Source of the DNA: Thiomonas sp. FB-Cd
Lineage (GTDB): Bacteria > Pseudomonadota > Gammaproteobacteria > Burkholderiales > Burkholderiaceae_C
DNA: 64,000 bases
NCBI RefSeq assembly: GCF_000733775.1
Contig: NZ_JPOE01000002.1
Location: 1,302,001-1,366,000, forward strand
Direction: 5' to 3'
Shown here: piece after piece, positions 55,704 through 64,000 of the stretch
How positions within the stretch are numbered: the stretch's first letter is position 1
Layout of the letters: every line of letters starts with the position of its first letter
Notes under the pieces: generated by a model
What the model was told of the DNA's origin: nothing
Databases searched by the model: none
The model's input: the letters and a program-made list of their open reading frames with translations, nothing else
Program-made: the position numbers and the translations under genes

Positions 55704-56396
55704 ATGAACGACAAGACGCAACATTGCCCGCGCTGCGCTGCGCAGAATTCGGGCCGCGGCCAGCGCATGGGGGGCGGTGGCATGGGCCGAGGCGGCTCCG
55801 GCCACCTGGGCCGTGCCGCGCACCGATTCGGCCATATCGCGCAAATCCGCGCCGACATCGCCGCGAGCCCGCGGGCGCCGCTGACCCCCGAGGAGCGCGA
55901 CGACCTGCTCTTGATGCGCGAGGAGGAGAAGGTCGCTCGCGATGTCTATATCCGGCTGCTCGAGCGGTGGGACATTCGGCCATTCGGCAATATCAGCGGC
56001 GCGGAGCAGGTGCACATGGACGCCATCCTCGCGCTGCTTGAGCATCATGGTCTGCCCGATCCGGCGCAGGGCTTGGTGGTTGGCCGGTTCCACCGCACCG
56101 ACCTGCAGGACCTGTACGACCAACTGATCGAGCAGGGGCTGCGCAGCCAGGCGGACGCGGTCCGCGTCGGCCTGCTGATCGAGGAACTCGACATTGCCGA
56201 CCTGCAGAAGGCCGCGCGCCGCACCAACAAACCGGAGATCCGCGCGGTCTATGCCGAACTCGAACGCGGCTCGCGCAACCATCTGCGCGCGTTCTACCAC
56301 TGGAAGCAAATGCTCGGCATCGACTACGCGCCGCAGCACCTGCCGGCCACCGAGTTCGAGCGGACCGCCCTGTCGGCCCACGAGAGTTGCGACTGA
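55704..56396 (+). CDS. DUF2202 ferritin-like protein
   Basis: The 230-residue protein has an N-terminal CPRC and Gly/Arg/His-rich stretch, then a ferritin-like helical bundle with candidate metal ligands in MREEEKVARDVY, SGAEQVHMDAI, IEELDIADLQ and RNHLRAFYHWK. DUF2202 proteins are small ferritin-like proteins of unknown function, often seen near PadR. AAGGAG precedes its ATG at 55704. The Gly-rich start resembles that of the PadR partner, hinting at a shared ligand or locus history. Confidence 0.85.
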   Translation: MNDKTQHCPRCAAQNSGRGQRMGGGGMGRGGSGHLGRAAHRFGHIAQIRADIAASPRAPLTPEERDDLLLMREEEKVARDVYIRLLERWDIRPFGNISGAEQVHMDAILALLEHHGLPDPAQGLVVGRFHRTDLQDLYDQLIEQGLRSQADAVRVGLLIEELDIADLQKAARRTNKPEIRAVYAELERGSRNHLRAFYHWKQMLGIDYAPQHLPATEFERTALSAHESCD

Positions 56397-56479
56397 CCCG
56401 CGGCGATCAGCGACGCTACCAGGGCCCGCCTTCGCCGTGCCAGCCGTCGGGCCGGATTATCAGCGGTTCGGCACCCACT

Positions 56480-56768
56480 GATCACCCGGGCGCACAAACG
56501 TGGGCGCACGCGCACGCAGATTGCCGCAGACGTGGGACTGAGTTACACGACGGTGAGCAAGACGATTGACGGCTATGAAGCCGATGGCATGGCTGCGCTG
56601 GCTCCCCATCGCAGCAGCCGCCGCACGGGGGAGCCAGCGGGTGCTCAGTGCGGAACAGGAAGCGCGCATCCAGCACGTGATCTGTGATGACCGCCCTGAG
56701 CAATTCAAAATGGACTTTGCCCTGTGGAGCCGAGCTACAGTGATGCAACGCACCGAGCGCACCTGAAA
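56480..56768 (+). pseudogene. IS630-family transposase remnant, N-terminal part
   Basis: Two reading frames give the N-terminal IS630 pattern: RTRTQIAADVGLSYTTVSKT and EADGMAALAPHRSSRRTGE in one, then LSAEQEARIQHVICDDRPEQ and MDFALWSRATVMQ in another. This is the start of an IS630-type transposase broken by a frameshift and cut before the DDE domain. It marks the right edge of the PadR island. The region 56397-56977 is otherwise empty. Confidence 0.7.
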
Positions 56769-56977
56769 GGCCATGCCGCATTCACGCTCGGTACGTTGCG
56801 GCCTCGGTGCCGGGAAGAGCGATCGCACCGCCGGGTGCTAGCTGCCAGCGAAGGTTGCCGCGTTGCGTGCTCCCCATCTCGAGTGCCAGGCACAGCGCCC
56901 GTGCCTTACGCCAAGCCTGGTTGCGCCACCGAAGCGGCGATGCCGCTCACGGTGGGAGCACGCGCAAGCGCTGCTGG

Positions 56978-59371
56978 TCAGGGCCTTGTCTTGCCCAGAC
57001 GCGAAAAAGCCGCGGCCATGGCCGATTGCGCGGGCGCAGTCATGGACGCCTGCCGGGCCTTGCCGGCAGGCCGGTTTGCCGGTGCGCCAGCGGCAGGCAA
57101 CCGTGCATCGGAGGGCTTGCCGCTTGCGCTGGAGCCCGCTCCGGGCTGGGCGCTGCGCATGCTCAGCCCGATGCGCTGGCGCTGCACGTCAACTTCCAGG
57201 ACCGTGACGTTCACAATGTCGCCGACCTTCACCACATCGCTTGCATCCTTGACAAAGCGGTCGGCGAGTTGTGAAACATGCACCAGGCCGTCGCAATGCA
57301 CGCCGAGATCCACGAACGCCCCAAACGCCGCAACGTTGGTCACCGTGCCTTCCAGGCGCATGCCCGGGCGCAGGTCCTGGATCTTCTGCACATCCTCCTG
57401 CAGCTGGGCCACACGGAAGGCCGGGCGCGGATCGCGCCCAGGCTTGTCAAGTTCGGCCAGCACGTCGCGTACCGTGTACAGCCCGAACTGCGCGTCCACG
57501 AAGGCCTCGGCACGCACGGCCTGCAACGCCTTGGCATTGCCCATCATGACGTCGATGGGCTGGCCGGCCGCGGCCAGGATGCGCTCGACCAACGGGTAGC
57601 TCTCGGGGTGGACTGCCGAGCGGTCCAGCGGATTGTCCCCGTCCATGATGCGCAAAAAGCCAGCTGCCTGCTCGAAGGTCTTGGCCCCCAGACCGGGCAC
57701 GGCGAGCAGACTCTGGCGGCTGCGGAAGGCGCCGTTGGCATCGCGCTGGCGCACGATGTGGTCGGCAAGACGGGCGCTCAGTCCGGCCACCCGTGCCAGG
57801 AGCGGACGCGAAGCGGTGTTCACGTCCACGCCGACGCGGTTGACGCAGTCTTCCACGACCGCGTCCAGCCGGCGCGCAAGCTGCGCCTGGTCCACGTCGT
57901 GCTGATACTGGCCCACCCCGATGCTTTTGGGGTCGATTTTCACCAATTCCGCCAGCGGATCCTGCACCCGCCGGGCAATCGACACGGCCCCGCGCAGGCT
58001 CACGTCCAGCTCCGGCAGCTCCTGAGTGGCCAGCTCGCTGGCCGAGTACACCGACGCACCTGCCTCGCTCACCACCACCTGCGTCAGCGCCAACTCGGGA
58101 TGACGACGCGCCAGATCACTGACGAGTCGGGTTGTTTCGCGGCTGGCGGTTCCGTTGCCAATCGAGACGATTTGCACCCGATGCCGGCTGCACAGCGTCG
58201 CCAGGGTATGCAGGCTGCCGTCCCAGTCGCGCCGAGGCTCGTGCGGATACACCGTGGCCGTCTCCAGAACCTTGCCAGTGGGGTCGGTCACCGCCACCTT
58301 CACGCCAGTGCGGATCCCCGGATCCAGCCCCATCACCGTCTTCGGACCCGCTGGCGCGGCCAGCAGCAGATCCCGCAAGTTCGCGCCAAAAACACTGATG
58401 GCCTGCGCTTCGGCCTGCTCGCGCAGCCGGCCAAACAGCTCGCGCTCGAGCGACAGCGACAGCTTCACCCGCCACGCCCATTGCACACAGCGCTGTAGCC
58501 AGTCATCGGCGGCTCGTGCCTGATGGCTCCAGCCAATGTGCTGGGCAATGCGTTGCTGCGCCGCATTGAGTGGCGCACTGCCAGGTGCGTGGGCATCGGG
58601 CAGCTGCAGGCTCAGATCCAGCACGTCCTGGGTACGCCCCCGGAACACGGCCAGCGCCCGGTGTGACGGCACACGGGCCATTGGTTCGGCGTACTCGAAG
58701 TAGTCCCGGAAATTCGCGCCCTCCTCGGTCTTGCCTTCGCGCACCTGGGCACGCAGCACGCCGCAGCTCCAAAGCCACTCGCGCAGCGGCCCCACCAGCG
58801 TGGAATCCTCGGCCCAGCGTTCCACCAGGATGTCGCGCGCGCCGTCCAGACAGGCTTGTGCCGTGGTGAAGTCCGCGCCGTCCTCCCCTTTGCTGGCCTG
58901 CACGAAGCCCTGCGCCTGCGTCAGCGGATCGCGCGTGGGGTCGCTGAACAGCACGTCCGCCAACGGCTCCAGGCCGGCGCTGCGTGCCTTTTGGGCCCGC
59001 GTGGTCACACGAGGCTTGTAGGGCAGGTACAGGTCCTCGAGCTCCTGCTTTTGCGAAGCAGCCAGGATCGCCGCCTGCAAAGGGGGCGAAAGTTTGCCCT
59101 GCGACGCGATGGACTTGAGGATGGCGGCCCGGCGTTGCTCCAGCTCGCGCAGATAGGCGAGACGCACCTCCATGTTGCGCAGGTGCTCGTCGCTCATGCC
59201 GCCGGTGGCCTCCTTGCGGTAGCGCGCGATAAACGGCACGGTGGCGCCACCGTCAAGCAGTTCCACGGCTGCCGCGATCTGCGGCGGGCGCAACTGGAGT
59301 TCGGCTGCAAGCTGCGCCAGGATCTGCGCGTGTTGCGCGGCGCTGTCCTCGAGGTTCGACGATGCGGTCAT
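56978..59371 (-). CDS. tex: Transcription accessory protein Tex
   Basis: The 797-residue protein has the Tex N-terminal helices (VPFIARYRKEATGGMSDEHL), a YqgF-like domain (PKTVMGLDPGIRTGVKVAV), helix-hairpin-helix repeats (LARVAGLSARLADHIV and LLAVPGLGAKTFEQ) and a C-terminal S1 RNA-binding domain (GMRLEGTVTNVAAFGAFVDL). Tex binds RNA and affects transcription and tolerance to stress. Length and order match the family. An Ala/Pro/Ser tail follows S1. Confidence 0.96.
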   Translation of the reverse strand: MTASSNLEDSAAQHAQILAQLAAELQLRPPQIAAAVELLDGGATVPFIARYRKEATGGMSDEHLRNMEVRLAYLRELEQRRAAILKSIASQGKLSPPLQAAILAASQKQELEDLYLPYKPRVTTRAQKARSAGLEPLADVLFSDPTRDPLTQAQGFVQASKGEDGADFTTAQACLDGARDILVERWAEDSTLVGPLREWLWSCGVLRAQVREGKTEEGANFRDYFEYAEPMARVPSHRALAVFRGRTQDVLDLSLQLPDAHAPGSAPLNAAQQRIAQHIGWSHQARAADDWLQRCVQWAWRVKLSLSLERELFGRLREQAEAQAISVFGANLRDLLLAAPAGPKTVMGLDPGIRTGVKVAVTDPTGKVLETATVYPHEPRRDWDGSLHTLATLCSRHRVQIVSIGNGTASRETTRLVSDLARRHPELALTQVVVSEAGASVYSASELATQELPELDVSLRGAVSIARRVQDPLAELVKIDPKSIGVGQYQHDVDQAQLARRLDAVVEDCVNRVGVDVNTASRPLLARVAGLSARLADHIVRQRDANGAFRSRQSLLAVPGLGAKTFEQAAGFLRIMDGDNPLDRSAVHPESYPLVERILAAAGQPIDVMMGNAKALQAVRAEAFVDAQFGLYTVRDVLAELDKPGRDPRPAFRVAQLQEDVQKIQDLRPGMRLEGTVTNVAAFGAFVDLGVHCDGLVHVSQLADRFVKDASDVVKVGDIVNVTVLEVDVQRQRIGLSMRSAQPGAGSSASGKPSDARLPAAGAPANRPAGKARQASMTAPAQSAMAAAFSRLGKTRP

Positions 59372-59439
59372 GGAAAAGCCAATGCGGCAAAAACCGGGCA
59401 GTCTAGCCGCATCGAATCCGCCACGGCAAGATTTCGGCC

Positions 59440-60819
59440 TCAGCCTTGGGGCTGGTCATCGGCCGCCGGCACCGAGACAAGCCCGGACTCGATGCGCTGC
59501 GCGGCCTGCCGCAATGCGTGCATGCATCGCGCATCGAGCGCCGAGCCGACCAACTTGTCCATCATGGCCAGGGTTTGCGGTACCGGCACCGCGGCACGGT
59601 AGGGCCGATCGGCCGAGATGGCGTCGAAGATATCCGCGGTCGTGATCATGCGGGTTTCAAGCGTGATGTCACCGGCTGACAGGCCGCGCGGGTAGCCGGC
59701 GCCATCCAGTCGCTCGTGATGGGCGCCGGCGACCTGCGCAAGTTCCGCGAATGGCGCGATGCCGCTCAGGATCTGTTCGGTGTAGGTGGCATGCAGCCGC
59801 ACCGCCTCCCACTCCGCTGCATCGAGCTTGCCGGCCTTGTCGAGGATGGTGTTGCTGACGCCAAGCTTGCCCATGTCGTGCAAGAGTGCGCCGCGCCGCA
59901 GCCAGCGGCGCCGTGCGCCGGGCACGCCGAGCTCTTCGGCGATGAGGTCCGTATACAGGGCCACGCGCGCGCTGTGCCCGGCCGTGTAAGGACTCTTGGC
60001 ATCGATGATCTGGCCGAAGGCTTCGGCGATTTCATCCAGATAGTCCTCGCTCAGGGGCACGCTGTGCTGGGCCGGCTCCAGCGCGTAAACACGCGCCGGC
60101 AGGTCCGCCCGTCCCAGGACTGTCCACAGCTGCTCACGCGCTGCCACACGCTCGAAGGCGGCCACCAGCGCGGGATCAAGCCATTGGCCGCTGCGCAGCC
60201 GGGTTTCGGCCAGCGCCGCAGCTGGCCCGCCTGAAGTATGAAAAACGTCGACGACCTGGGCCAGCAAGGCAATCCGGGAATACAGCGGTATGGCTTCGCC
60301 TGCCAGGCCGTCGGGTTTGCCTCCGCCATCCCAGTGCTCGTCCAATGCATGGATGCCTTGCGCCACCGCCTCGCCAAACCGCAACTGGCGAGCAATATCC
60401 GCCCCGCGCTGGCAGCGGGTTCTGATCAGCTCGCTGGCGATGTCTCCTCCATTTTGGAAAATGTCCAGCGTGGCGCGAAATCGCTCCGCCAGGCCCGACT
60501 TCAGCCCGGTGTGCGTGAGCACAAAGCGCACCACCTGCGGCAGCGAGCCGCCGACGAGCTTGAAATCGCGCTTGAAGCGCAGGTCGTCGGTGAGGTAGAG
60601 ATCGCAGATGCGCGCAGCGTTGCTGCTGCAACCCAGATCCTTGAGCAGCAACGTGTAATAGAGCTCCCATTGCCGCTGCGAATCCAGCCCCAGCTCGTGC
60701 GCCACGTTCATGCCAATGAACGCGCAGCGCACGCAGTGCCCCTTGGGCTGGCCCTCCGTCATGTCCAGCGCATGACTGAGGGCACCCACCAGTTCGCAAA
60801 GCTTGAGATCGTCCATCAT
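59440..60819 (-). CDS. HD-GYP-type phosphohydrolase with degenerate N-terminal HD domain
   Basis: The 459-residue protein has an N-terminal HD-like domain whose usual HD pair is Lys-Asp (LLLKDLGCSSNAAR). The C-terminal HD-GYP domain (from about 255) has HDMGKLGV, HHERLDGAGYPRGL (the GYP motif) and DIFDAISADRPYR. It should degrade c-di-GMP to pGpG and GMP, or sense it. No membrane segment or signal peptide is present. It begins at the double ATG at 60819 and 60816, both inside the stem of a perfect inverted repeat, so translation may be shielded. It is independent of tex by 68 bases. Confidence 0.88.
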   Translation of the reverse strand: MMDDLKLCELVGALSHALDMTEGQPKGHCVRCAFIGMNVAHELGLDSQRQWELYYTLLLKDLGCSSNAARICDLYLTDDLRFKRDFKLVGGSLPQVVRFVLTHTGLKSGLAERFRATLDIFQNGGDIASELIRTRCQRGADIARQLRFGEAVAQGIHALDEHWDGGGKPDGLAGEAIPLYSRIALLAQVVDVFHTSGGPAAALAETRLRSGQWLDPALVAAFERVAAREQLWTVLGRADLPARVYALEPAQHSVPLSEDYLDEIAEAFGQIIDAKSPYTAGHSARVALYTDLIAEELGVPGARRRWLRRGALLHDMGKLGVSNTILDKAGKLDAAEWEAVRLHATYTEQILSGIAPFAELAQVAGAHHERLDGAGYPRGLSAGDITLETRMITTADIFDAISADRPYRAAVPVPQTLAMMDKLVGSALDARCMHALRQAAQRIESGLVSVPAADDQPQG

Positions 60820-60850
60820 TCGCCGCCGTCTTGCATGGCGGCGAATGATG
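60814..60850. repeat. Perfect 14-bp inverted repeat over the HD-GYP start
   Basis: CATCATTCGCCGCC (60814-60827) and GGCGGCGAATGATG (60837-60850) are perfect complements with a nine-base loop. On the minus-strand transcript the repeat places GGCGGCGA and the two ATG codons in a strong stem. It could be a translational switch or a repressor operator. Confidence 0.65.
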
Positions 60851-60941
60851 CCATGTTGACCGGGCGTCTGCAGGGCACCACTGGCGATCAGGCCTTGGCC
60901 CTGGCGCGCCCTCGCCGCGCCCCGGGAACCGACTGCCGCTG

Positions 60942-61847
60942 CTAACGGCCAAACACGTTGATGGGAATCTTCAGGTAGCTCACCCCGTTGGACTCCGGCG
61001 GCGGCATGTCGCCTGCTCGCACGTTGACCTGCACTGAGGGCAGGATCAGTGCTGGCGCGCTGAGCTTGGCATCACGCTGCTTGCGAAACGCGACGAAGTC
61101 GTCCTCGCGCACGCCCTCATGGATCTGGACGTTGCCTTCGCGCTGCTCCTGCACCGTGCAAACCCAGCGCGGCTCGCGCCCCCCTGGCATGTAATCGTGA
61201 CACATGTAGAGCTTGGTCTGAGGTGACAGCGCGAAGATCTTGTGCACCGAGCGGTACAGGATGTGCGCGTCGCCACCCGGAAAGTCGCAGCGTGCCGTGC
61301 CATAGTCGGGCATGAACAGCGTGTCACCCACGAAGGCACTGTCACCCACCACGTACACGATGCAAGCCGGCGTATGTCCTGGCGTGTGCATTGCGTAGGC
61401 CTGCAACCGACCGATGGCGAAGGTTTCTTCATCGGCGAAGAGCTTGTCAAACGGGCTGCCATCGCGCGGGATACTGGGGTCGTGGAACAGTTCGCCGAAC
61501 ACCTTTTGCACGTCCTTGATGTGCTCGCCGATGCCGATCTTCCCACCGGTCTGCCTTTTGATGTAAGGGGCCGCGGAAATGTGGTCCGCATGGGCATGGG
61601 TTTCCAAAAGCCAGTCCAGCGTCAGCCCCTCGGCCTTGATGTACGCGACGATGGCATCGGCGAATTCCGTATGCGTGCACGCCGCTGCGTAATCGAAGTC
61701 CAGCACGCTGTCGACCACCGCACAGTGCTTGGTGGCAGGGTCGATGATGCAGTGGCAGGCCGTATTGGACGGCTCATGAAACCAGGTGTGAACCTTGGGT
61801 CGAACCGAGCTTTCGGCCTCGCCACGGTCACTTTGCAATGTACTCAT
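60942..61847 (-). CDS. Persulfide dioxygenase-like metallo-hydrolase (ETHE1/Blh type)
   Basis: The 301-residue protein has the metallo-beta-lactamase fold with the metal motif ETHAHADHIS, HTPGHTPACIVY, VGDTLFMPDYGTARCDFPGG and later CHDYMPGG. The arrangement and C-terminal segment are those of ETHE1/Blh persulfide dioxygenases, which oxidise glutathione persulfide to sulfite in sulfide detoxification. It is divergent from two YeeE/YedE genes, as in BigR-Blh operons, but no BigR/SqrR-type regulator is in the window. The ATG at 61847 follows GAGGAGA. Confidence 0.9.
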   Translation of the reverse strand: MSTLQSDRGEAESSVRPKVHTWFHEPSNTACHCIIDPATKHCAVVDSVLDFDYAAACTHTEFADAIVAYIKAEGLTLDWLLETHAHADHISAAPYIKRQTGGKIGIGEHIKDVQKVFGELFHDPSIPRDGSPFDKLFADEETFAIGRLQAYAMHTPGHTPACIVYVVGDSAFVGDTLFMPDYGTARCDFPGGDAHILYRSVHKIFALSPQTKLYMCHDYMPGGREPRWVCTVQEQREGNVQIHEGVREDDFVAFRKQRDAKLSAPALILPSVQVNVRAGDMPPPESNGVSYLKIPINVFGR

Positions 61848-61860
61848 ACGGGTATCTCCT

Positions 61861-61924
61861 CATATCTAGTACATAGTATCAATCAAGTAAACCTGATACT
61901 GTACGGGGCATATACCTAGATGTG
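61861..61924. promoter_or_regulatory. Nested dyad between persulfide dioxygenase and YeeE genes
   Basis: An inner perfect repeat AGTATCA (61875-61881) and TGATACT (61894-61900), 12 bases apart, sits inside an outer near-perfect repeat CATATCTAG (61861-61869) and CTAGATGTG (61916-61924). It lies in the AT-rich divergent promoter region of both genes and fits a sulfide-responsive ArsR-type operator as known for BigR/SqrR, though the site sequence is not the known one. Confidence 0.5.
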
Positions 61925-61989
61925 GCTTGACCCCAGTCAACAGCCACGCATTTAAATCCTGCTTGAGATCTAGACAGAGGAGACAATTT

Positions 61990-62430
61990 ATGCTTTTCCA
62001 AATCGACTGGCTGCAGTTCACGCCCGGTACTGCCATCGCTGGCGGCGCGCTCATCGGGCTCGCATCGGGCGCATTGGCGCTGGGCGCGGGCAAGATTGCC
62101 GGCATCAGCGGGATTCTGGGCAGCACCTTGAATGACCTGGCGCAGCGCGCCCGCCCCGCGGGGTGGCGCGTCGCATTCCTGGGAGGCATCGTCGCAGCAT
62201 CGTTCATCTGGGTCCTGTTTGCGCCGGTTCCCGGGGCGCACTACGGCGAATCCTGGCCCATCATCACGATTGCGGGACTGCTCGTGGGATTCGGCACCCG
62301 CATGGGTTCCGGTTGCGCCAGCGGCCACGGCGTATGCGGCCTGTCGCGCCTTTCGGCGCGCTCGGCTGCGGCGGTGGGCACCTTCATGGCCGCGGGCATC
62401 GTGACCGCCGTGCTGAGCCGACTGTTCTGA
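61990..62430 (+). CDS. YeeE/YedE-type sulfur transporter, first half
   Basis: The 146-residue membrane protein has about four helices and the typical sulfur-transporter segment RMGSGCASGHGVCGLSRLS with Cys residues. YeeE/YedE proteins carry thiosulfate or sulfur equivalents. A second gene follows after 19 bases encoding the other half, as a split pair. GGAG precedes ATG 61990. It is divergent from the persulfide dioxygenase. Confidence 0.9.
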   Translation: MLFQIDWLQFTPGTAIAGGALIGLASGALALGAGKIAGISGILGSTLNDLAQRARPAGWRVAFLGGIVAASFIWVLFAPVPGAHYGESWPIITIAGLLVGFGTRMGSGCASGHGVCGLSRLSARSAAAVGTFMAAGIVTAVLSRLF

Positions 62431-62449
62431 CACTGCACCGGAGTATGTC

Positions 62450-62893
62450 ATGAGAATTTTCGCCTTCCTCTGCGGATTGGCCTTCGGGTTCGGCCTGCTG
62501 ATCTCCGGCATGACCGATCCGGTCAAGGTGCTGGGTTTCCTCGACATCGCCGGCCCCTGGGATCCGAGCCTCATCCTGGTCATGGCCAGCGCCGTGCTGG
62601 TCGCATTCCCGCTGGTGCAACTCGCCTCGCGCCGGCAGACCGCGATTTTGGGCGACCCCATTGCCTTTCCCCCGCGTTTCGGGATTACAGGCAAGCTGAT
62701 CGTCGGCAGCGCCATTTTCGGTGTGGGCTGGGGGTTGGACGGGTTGTGTCCGGGCCCATCCCTGGCCATGCTTGGCGCCTTTACATGGCAGGAAGGGCTG
62801 TTCTTCGTGATGATGGCCACCGGCATGCTCGGGCATGAAGTCTGGCAGCGCAGGCGTGGCCTGCCAAGCGCCAGAGCGCCAGCGGCTCAGTGA
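62450..62893 (+). CDS. YeeE/YedE-type sulfur transporter, second half (DUF6691)
   Basis: The 147-residue membrane protein has about four helices, with LISGMTDPVKVLGFLDIAG and GWGLDGLCPGPSLAML, the signature of the second member of this transporter pair. The Cys in GLCPGP matches the conserved one. It begins 19 bases after the first half, so both are co-transcribed. It converges on the acyl-CoA ligase. Confidence 0.9.
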   Translation: MRIFAFLCGLAFGFGLLISGMTDPVKVLGFLDIAGPWDPSLILVMASAVLVAFPLVQLASRRQTAILGDPIAFPPRFGITGKLIVGSAIFGVGWGLDGLCPGPSLAMLGAFTWQEGLFFVMMATGMLGHEVWQRRRGLPSARAPAAQ

Positions 62894-62904
62894 ACGATTG
62901 CAAA

Positions 62905-62942
62905 CCGCCATCTCGCTGCATGCCCATGCGGCGCGATGGCGG
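62905..62942. terminator. Hairpin between convergent genes
   Basis: CCGCCATC (62905-62912) pairs with GATGGCGG (62935-62942) around a loop with a small inner stem. It lies between the ends of the sulfur-transporter and ligase genes. There is no T-run, so a bidirectional terminator is only a possibility. Confidence 0.4.
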
Positions 62943-62956
62943 AAGGTTCGGATCCC

Positions 62957-64000
62957 CTAGGCTCCGGCCGATGCGGGCTCAATCAATTGCGCACGCAACT
63001 TGTTCTTGAGAATCTTGCCCGTGGCGCCCAGGGGAATTGCGTCGACGAAGCGCACATCATCCGGAATCCACCACTTGGCCACCTTGCCCTCGTAGAACGC
63101 GAGCAACTCGTTCGACGTGACCTGCGCGCCGGGCCTTTTGACCACGACAAGCAGCGGGCGCTCGTCCCATTTGGCATGCGGCATCGCCACACAGGCGGCC
63201 ATTGCGACTGCAGGATGGGCCATGGCAATATTCTCCAGTTCGATGGAGCTGATCCACTCCCCGCCCGATTTGATGACGTCCTTGCTGCGGTCCATGATGT
63301 GCACGTAGCCATCGGGATCAATGGTGACCACGTCGCCCGTCGGAAACCAACCGTCGCGCAACGGGCTGGGCTGCCCCGACTCGTAATAGTCCGACATGAT
63401 CCACGGGCCCTTGACCAGAAGCTCGCCCATGGAGGATCCATCCCAGGGCAGGTCGACGCCCTGGCCGTCCACGACTCGCACGTCGACACCGAAGATCGGG
63501 CGCCCCTGCGTCACCTGCACGGCCATGCGCTGCTCCGGGGGCAGTTCGAGATGTTTGTTCTTGAGGGCGCACGCCGTGCCAAGGGGGCTCATTTCCGTCA
63601 TGCCCCACGCGTGGCGGACCTTCACGCCCCATCGATCCTGAAATGTGGCGATCATCGAGGCGGGCGCCGCCGAGCCGCCAATGACGACACGGTTCAGCGC
63701 TCGCGGCTTGCGACCCTCCTCCTGCATCTGGTTGAGAAGCCCCAGCCAGATGGTGGGCACGCCCGCGGCGAAGGTCACGCCCTCGTCATCCATCAACCGA
63801 AACAGCGACGCGCCGTCGAGCGCGGGTCCGGGCATCACCAGCTTACAGCCGACGAGGGCCGAGGAGTAGGGAATGCCCCAGGCGTTGACGTGGAACATCG
63901 GTACCACTGGAAGCACGGCATCGCGCGACGACACGTCCATCACATCCGGCAAGGCCGACGCGTACGCATGCAACACCGTCGAACGGTGGCTGTACAGCAC
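62957..64000 (-). CDS. Acyl-CoA ligase (AMP-forming), C-terminal part; start outside window
   Basis: The visible 347 residues contain AMP-binding enzyme motifs: HAWGMTEMSPLGT (near 130), the adenylate-binding TGDVVTIDPDGYVHIMDRSKD with KSGGEWIS, and the C-terminal catalytic Lys in GKILKNKLRAQL. This is a medium/long-chain fatty acyl-CoA or aryl-CoA ligase; the YVHIMDRSKDVIKSGGEW form is typical of the long-chain type. The gene continues past 64000. A methionine near the edge should not be read as the true start. Confidence 0.92.
   Translation of the reverse strand: MLYSHRSTVLHAYASALPDVMDVSSRDAVLPVVPMFHVNAWGIPYSSALVGCKLVMPGPALDGASLFRLMDDEGVTFAAGVPTIWLGLLNQMQEEGRKPRALNRVVIGGSAAPASMIATFQDRWGVKVRHAWGMTEMSPLGTACALKNKHLELPPEQRMAVQVTQGRPIFGVDVRVVDGQGVDLPWDGSSMGELLVKGPWIMSDYYESGQPSPLRDGWFPTGDVVTIDPDGYVHIMDRSKDVIKSGGEWISSIELENIAMAHPAVAMAACVAMPHAKWDERPLLVVVKRPGAQVTSNELLAFYEGKVAKWWIPDDVRFVDAIPLGATGKILKNKLRAQLIEPASAGA

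Overview
The window is about 65% G+C and almost wall-to-wall coding. The gene order ndk-rlmN-pilF-rodZ-ispG-hisS-yfgM-bamB-der-hfq-hflX-hflK-hflC-hisZ-purA, read on the minus strand, is the classic betaproteobacterial arrangement. Together with the cbb3 oxidase operon, an FNR-type regulator and sulfur-oxidation genes, it points to a member of the Burkholderiales. A Thiomonas-like organism is my best guess; the genus is inference from content only. No rRNA, tRNA or CRISPR array was seen.

Layout. (1) 1-4058, minus strand: a tightly coupled operon of an unrecognised 178-aa protein, a double-domain KaiC-like ATPase, a GGDEF/histidine-kinase-like hybrid whose phospho-accepting His is Asn, and a Crp/Fnr-type regulator cut by the window edge. 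(2) 4283-6168: a set of small envelope/stress genes (collagen-like lipoprotein, small lipoprotein, glycine-zipper lipoprotein, BON lipoprotein, DUF3309 peptide) with a repeated 16-nt dyad motif. (3) 7168-16720: an EamA exporter with a His-rich tail, then a cyclic-di-GMP block: a globin/GGDEF protein with both active sites degraded, a PAS-GGDEF-globin-GAF-EAL-CZB protein, a tnpB-only IS200/IS605 element, and a membrane GAF-GAF-GGDEF protein whose upstream start codons lie inside the IS end. (4) 17127-22250: two Hsp20 chaperones, a HAD hydrolase, a thioredoxin-like DUF255 protein and an FGGY kinase. (5) 22266-41952: housekeeping genes (def, phosphoribosyltransferase, purA, hisZ, then the long conserved operon, plus rluB and scpB). 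(6) 42238-54025: a ferredoxin-type reductase, a NUDIX hydrolase and the microaerobic respiration region: fnr, ccoH, ccoG, ccoP, ccoQ, ccoO, ccoN, ccoS and ccoI. A textbook FNR box precedes ccoN, and ccoI is broken by a one-base shift in a G6 tract. (7) 54160-56768: a small accessory island, with decayed IS5- and IS630-family transposases flanking a PadR regulator and a DUF2202 protein. (8) 56978-64000: tex, an HD-GYP phosphodiesterase-like protein, a persulfide dioxygenase divergent from two YeeE/YedE sulfur transporters, and the 3' part of an acyl-CoA ligase gene.

How the genes work together. Five proteins handle or sense cyclic-di-GMP (339-2024, 8771-9790, 9802-13020, 14390-16720, 59440-60819). 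Three of them add gas, redox or zinc-sensing domains, which fits a bacterium that moves along oxygen gradients and respires with a high-affinity cbb3 oxidase under FNR control. The most novel-looking signals are the KaiC/pseudo-kinase/Crp operon and the tandem pair of globin-containing c-di-GMP proteins.
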